Positions 63,373 to 64,000 of a DNA stretch of 64,000 nucleotides are shown piece by piece (within the stretch, counting starts at the first letter, position 1; every line of letters begins with the position of its first letter). This DNA comes from Anisakis pegreffii. Its lineage: Eukaryota > Nematoda > Chromadorea > Rhabditida > Anisakidae. A program made the translations under genes and the position numbers. The notes under the pieces were generated by a model that was not told the origin of the DNA, did no database searches, and saw only the letters and a program-made list of their open reading frames with translations. The stretch is taken from contig JAPYMA010000160.1 of the NCBI GenBank assembly GCA_035041965.1, positions 186,001 to 250,000 of the forward strand, written 5' to 3'.

Positions 63373-64000
63373 CGTTTTATCAATTCTTGCTGTCGAATAT
63401 GGTGGTCATTTGATGGAACAAGGCCGCCAGCACGTAATGGTAATACATCAGCTATTCACTATCAGAGCTCAGCGCGATTCAAAGTGATTCAAAACTTATA
63501 AAGTGCCCTCAGAGAGCAAAGGGCAGGCAGATCTATGCAGATTTATGAAGCTGCTTTGTGCCTTCAGAAAGGAACGCAGCATATGAAGACTTAGGTTGAT
63601 GTTTATGGTTTCCTCGTTTAGCAGTGAACAAAAAAAGAAGCGCAGAGTTTGCAATTGGTTAACGTGCTAAGAAATGAAGTATTAATGAGAAAATATGCAG
63701 CGATAAAACGAAAAAAGTGAAACCTCATAGTTTTCGAAAAAACATTAGGAAAACCAGCACAATTTGTGCTAAAATTATCAGCGAGCATTTGAAGTAAATT
63801 AGTATGAGTCGATCAACTGGATGGATGATCTTCCCTAGAGGCCAAACTGCAGCAATCCAGTACACCTCTGTGATGAAAATGTCAAGCAGTCATGCAGCAA
63901 CAGTTCAACTCATCAGCAAAACGTGGATCAATTTTGCTTTTATGTAACCTATCTAGCCAGTCATCTACATTCAAAAAGTCTTCTCGATTGCCACGCTGCT
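63373..64000. other. Upstream flank of the Ly6 gene
   Basis: I see no exon, RNA gene or repeat here. It is probably promoter sequence or a 5' intron of the Ly6 gene. Confidence 0.5.

Noticed and set aside
1..64000. CRISPR arrays, bacterial operons, phage or defence islands
   Set aside because: The spliced eukaryotic gene structure rules these out, and no spacer-repeat pattern was seen.

Overview
The window is nuclear DNA from a eukaryote, almost certainly a nematode. It is AT-rich. Genes are split into many short exons whose introns mostly end in TTTCAG-like acceptors. The recognised genes are animal or worm types: LIN-52, an EGL-2-like EAG potassium channel, and an ODR-2/HOT-like Ly6 protein. 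A remnant of an RTE-like retrotransposon is also present. I cannot name the species; a parasitic roundmworm is a guess. All gene models were spliced by eye. The five complete models each give an exon sum divisible by three, and the lengths of GcvT, LIN-52 and TECPR2 are close to those of the human proteins.

Layout. 1-3.7 kb: mostly featureless, with weak exons of an unrecognised gene ending in a Cys-rich stretch (1547-2200, +). 3.7-7.5 kb: nine-exon mitochondrial glycine-cleavage T protein (-). 7.5-11.6 kb: non-coding, with an AAT microsatellite and an approximately 90-bp dispersed duplication. 11.6-12.8 kb: four-exon lin-52 (-). 14.1-16.3 kb: unrecognised basic, probably nuclear, protein (-) with a possible Myb-like segment. 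17.6-27.9 kb: 26-exon TECPR2 homologue (+), with a MITE and AT-rich repeats in its introns. 33.0-34.9 kb: five-exon type I membrane protein with a Gly/Tyr/Pro-rich tail (+). 34.9-48.2 kb: gene-poor, with small tandem repeats, a strong hairpin and the RTE fragment. 48.2-59.8 kb: 20-exon EAG-family channel (+). About 60.1 kb: second MITE copy. 61.3-63.3 kb: three-exon Ly6-like, probably GPI-anchored protein (-).

The genes do not form a pathway. GcvT acts in mitochondrial glycine catabolism, LIN-52 in the DREAM/MuvB repressor, TECPR2 in autophagy and ER export, and the channel and Ly6 protein probably in excitable cells. No operon is convincing. The most notable points are introns that seem to start with GC (one each in gcvT and the channel, a third possible), a canonical LxCxE motif in LIN-52, a Gly-to-Ser change at the S6 hinge of the channel, a two-copy MITE family, and two coherent genes I could not assign.
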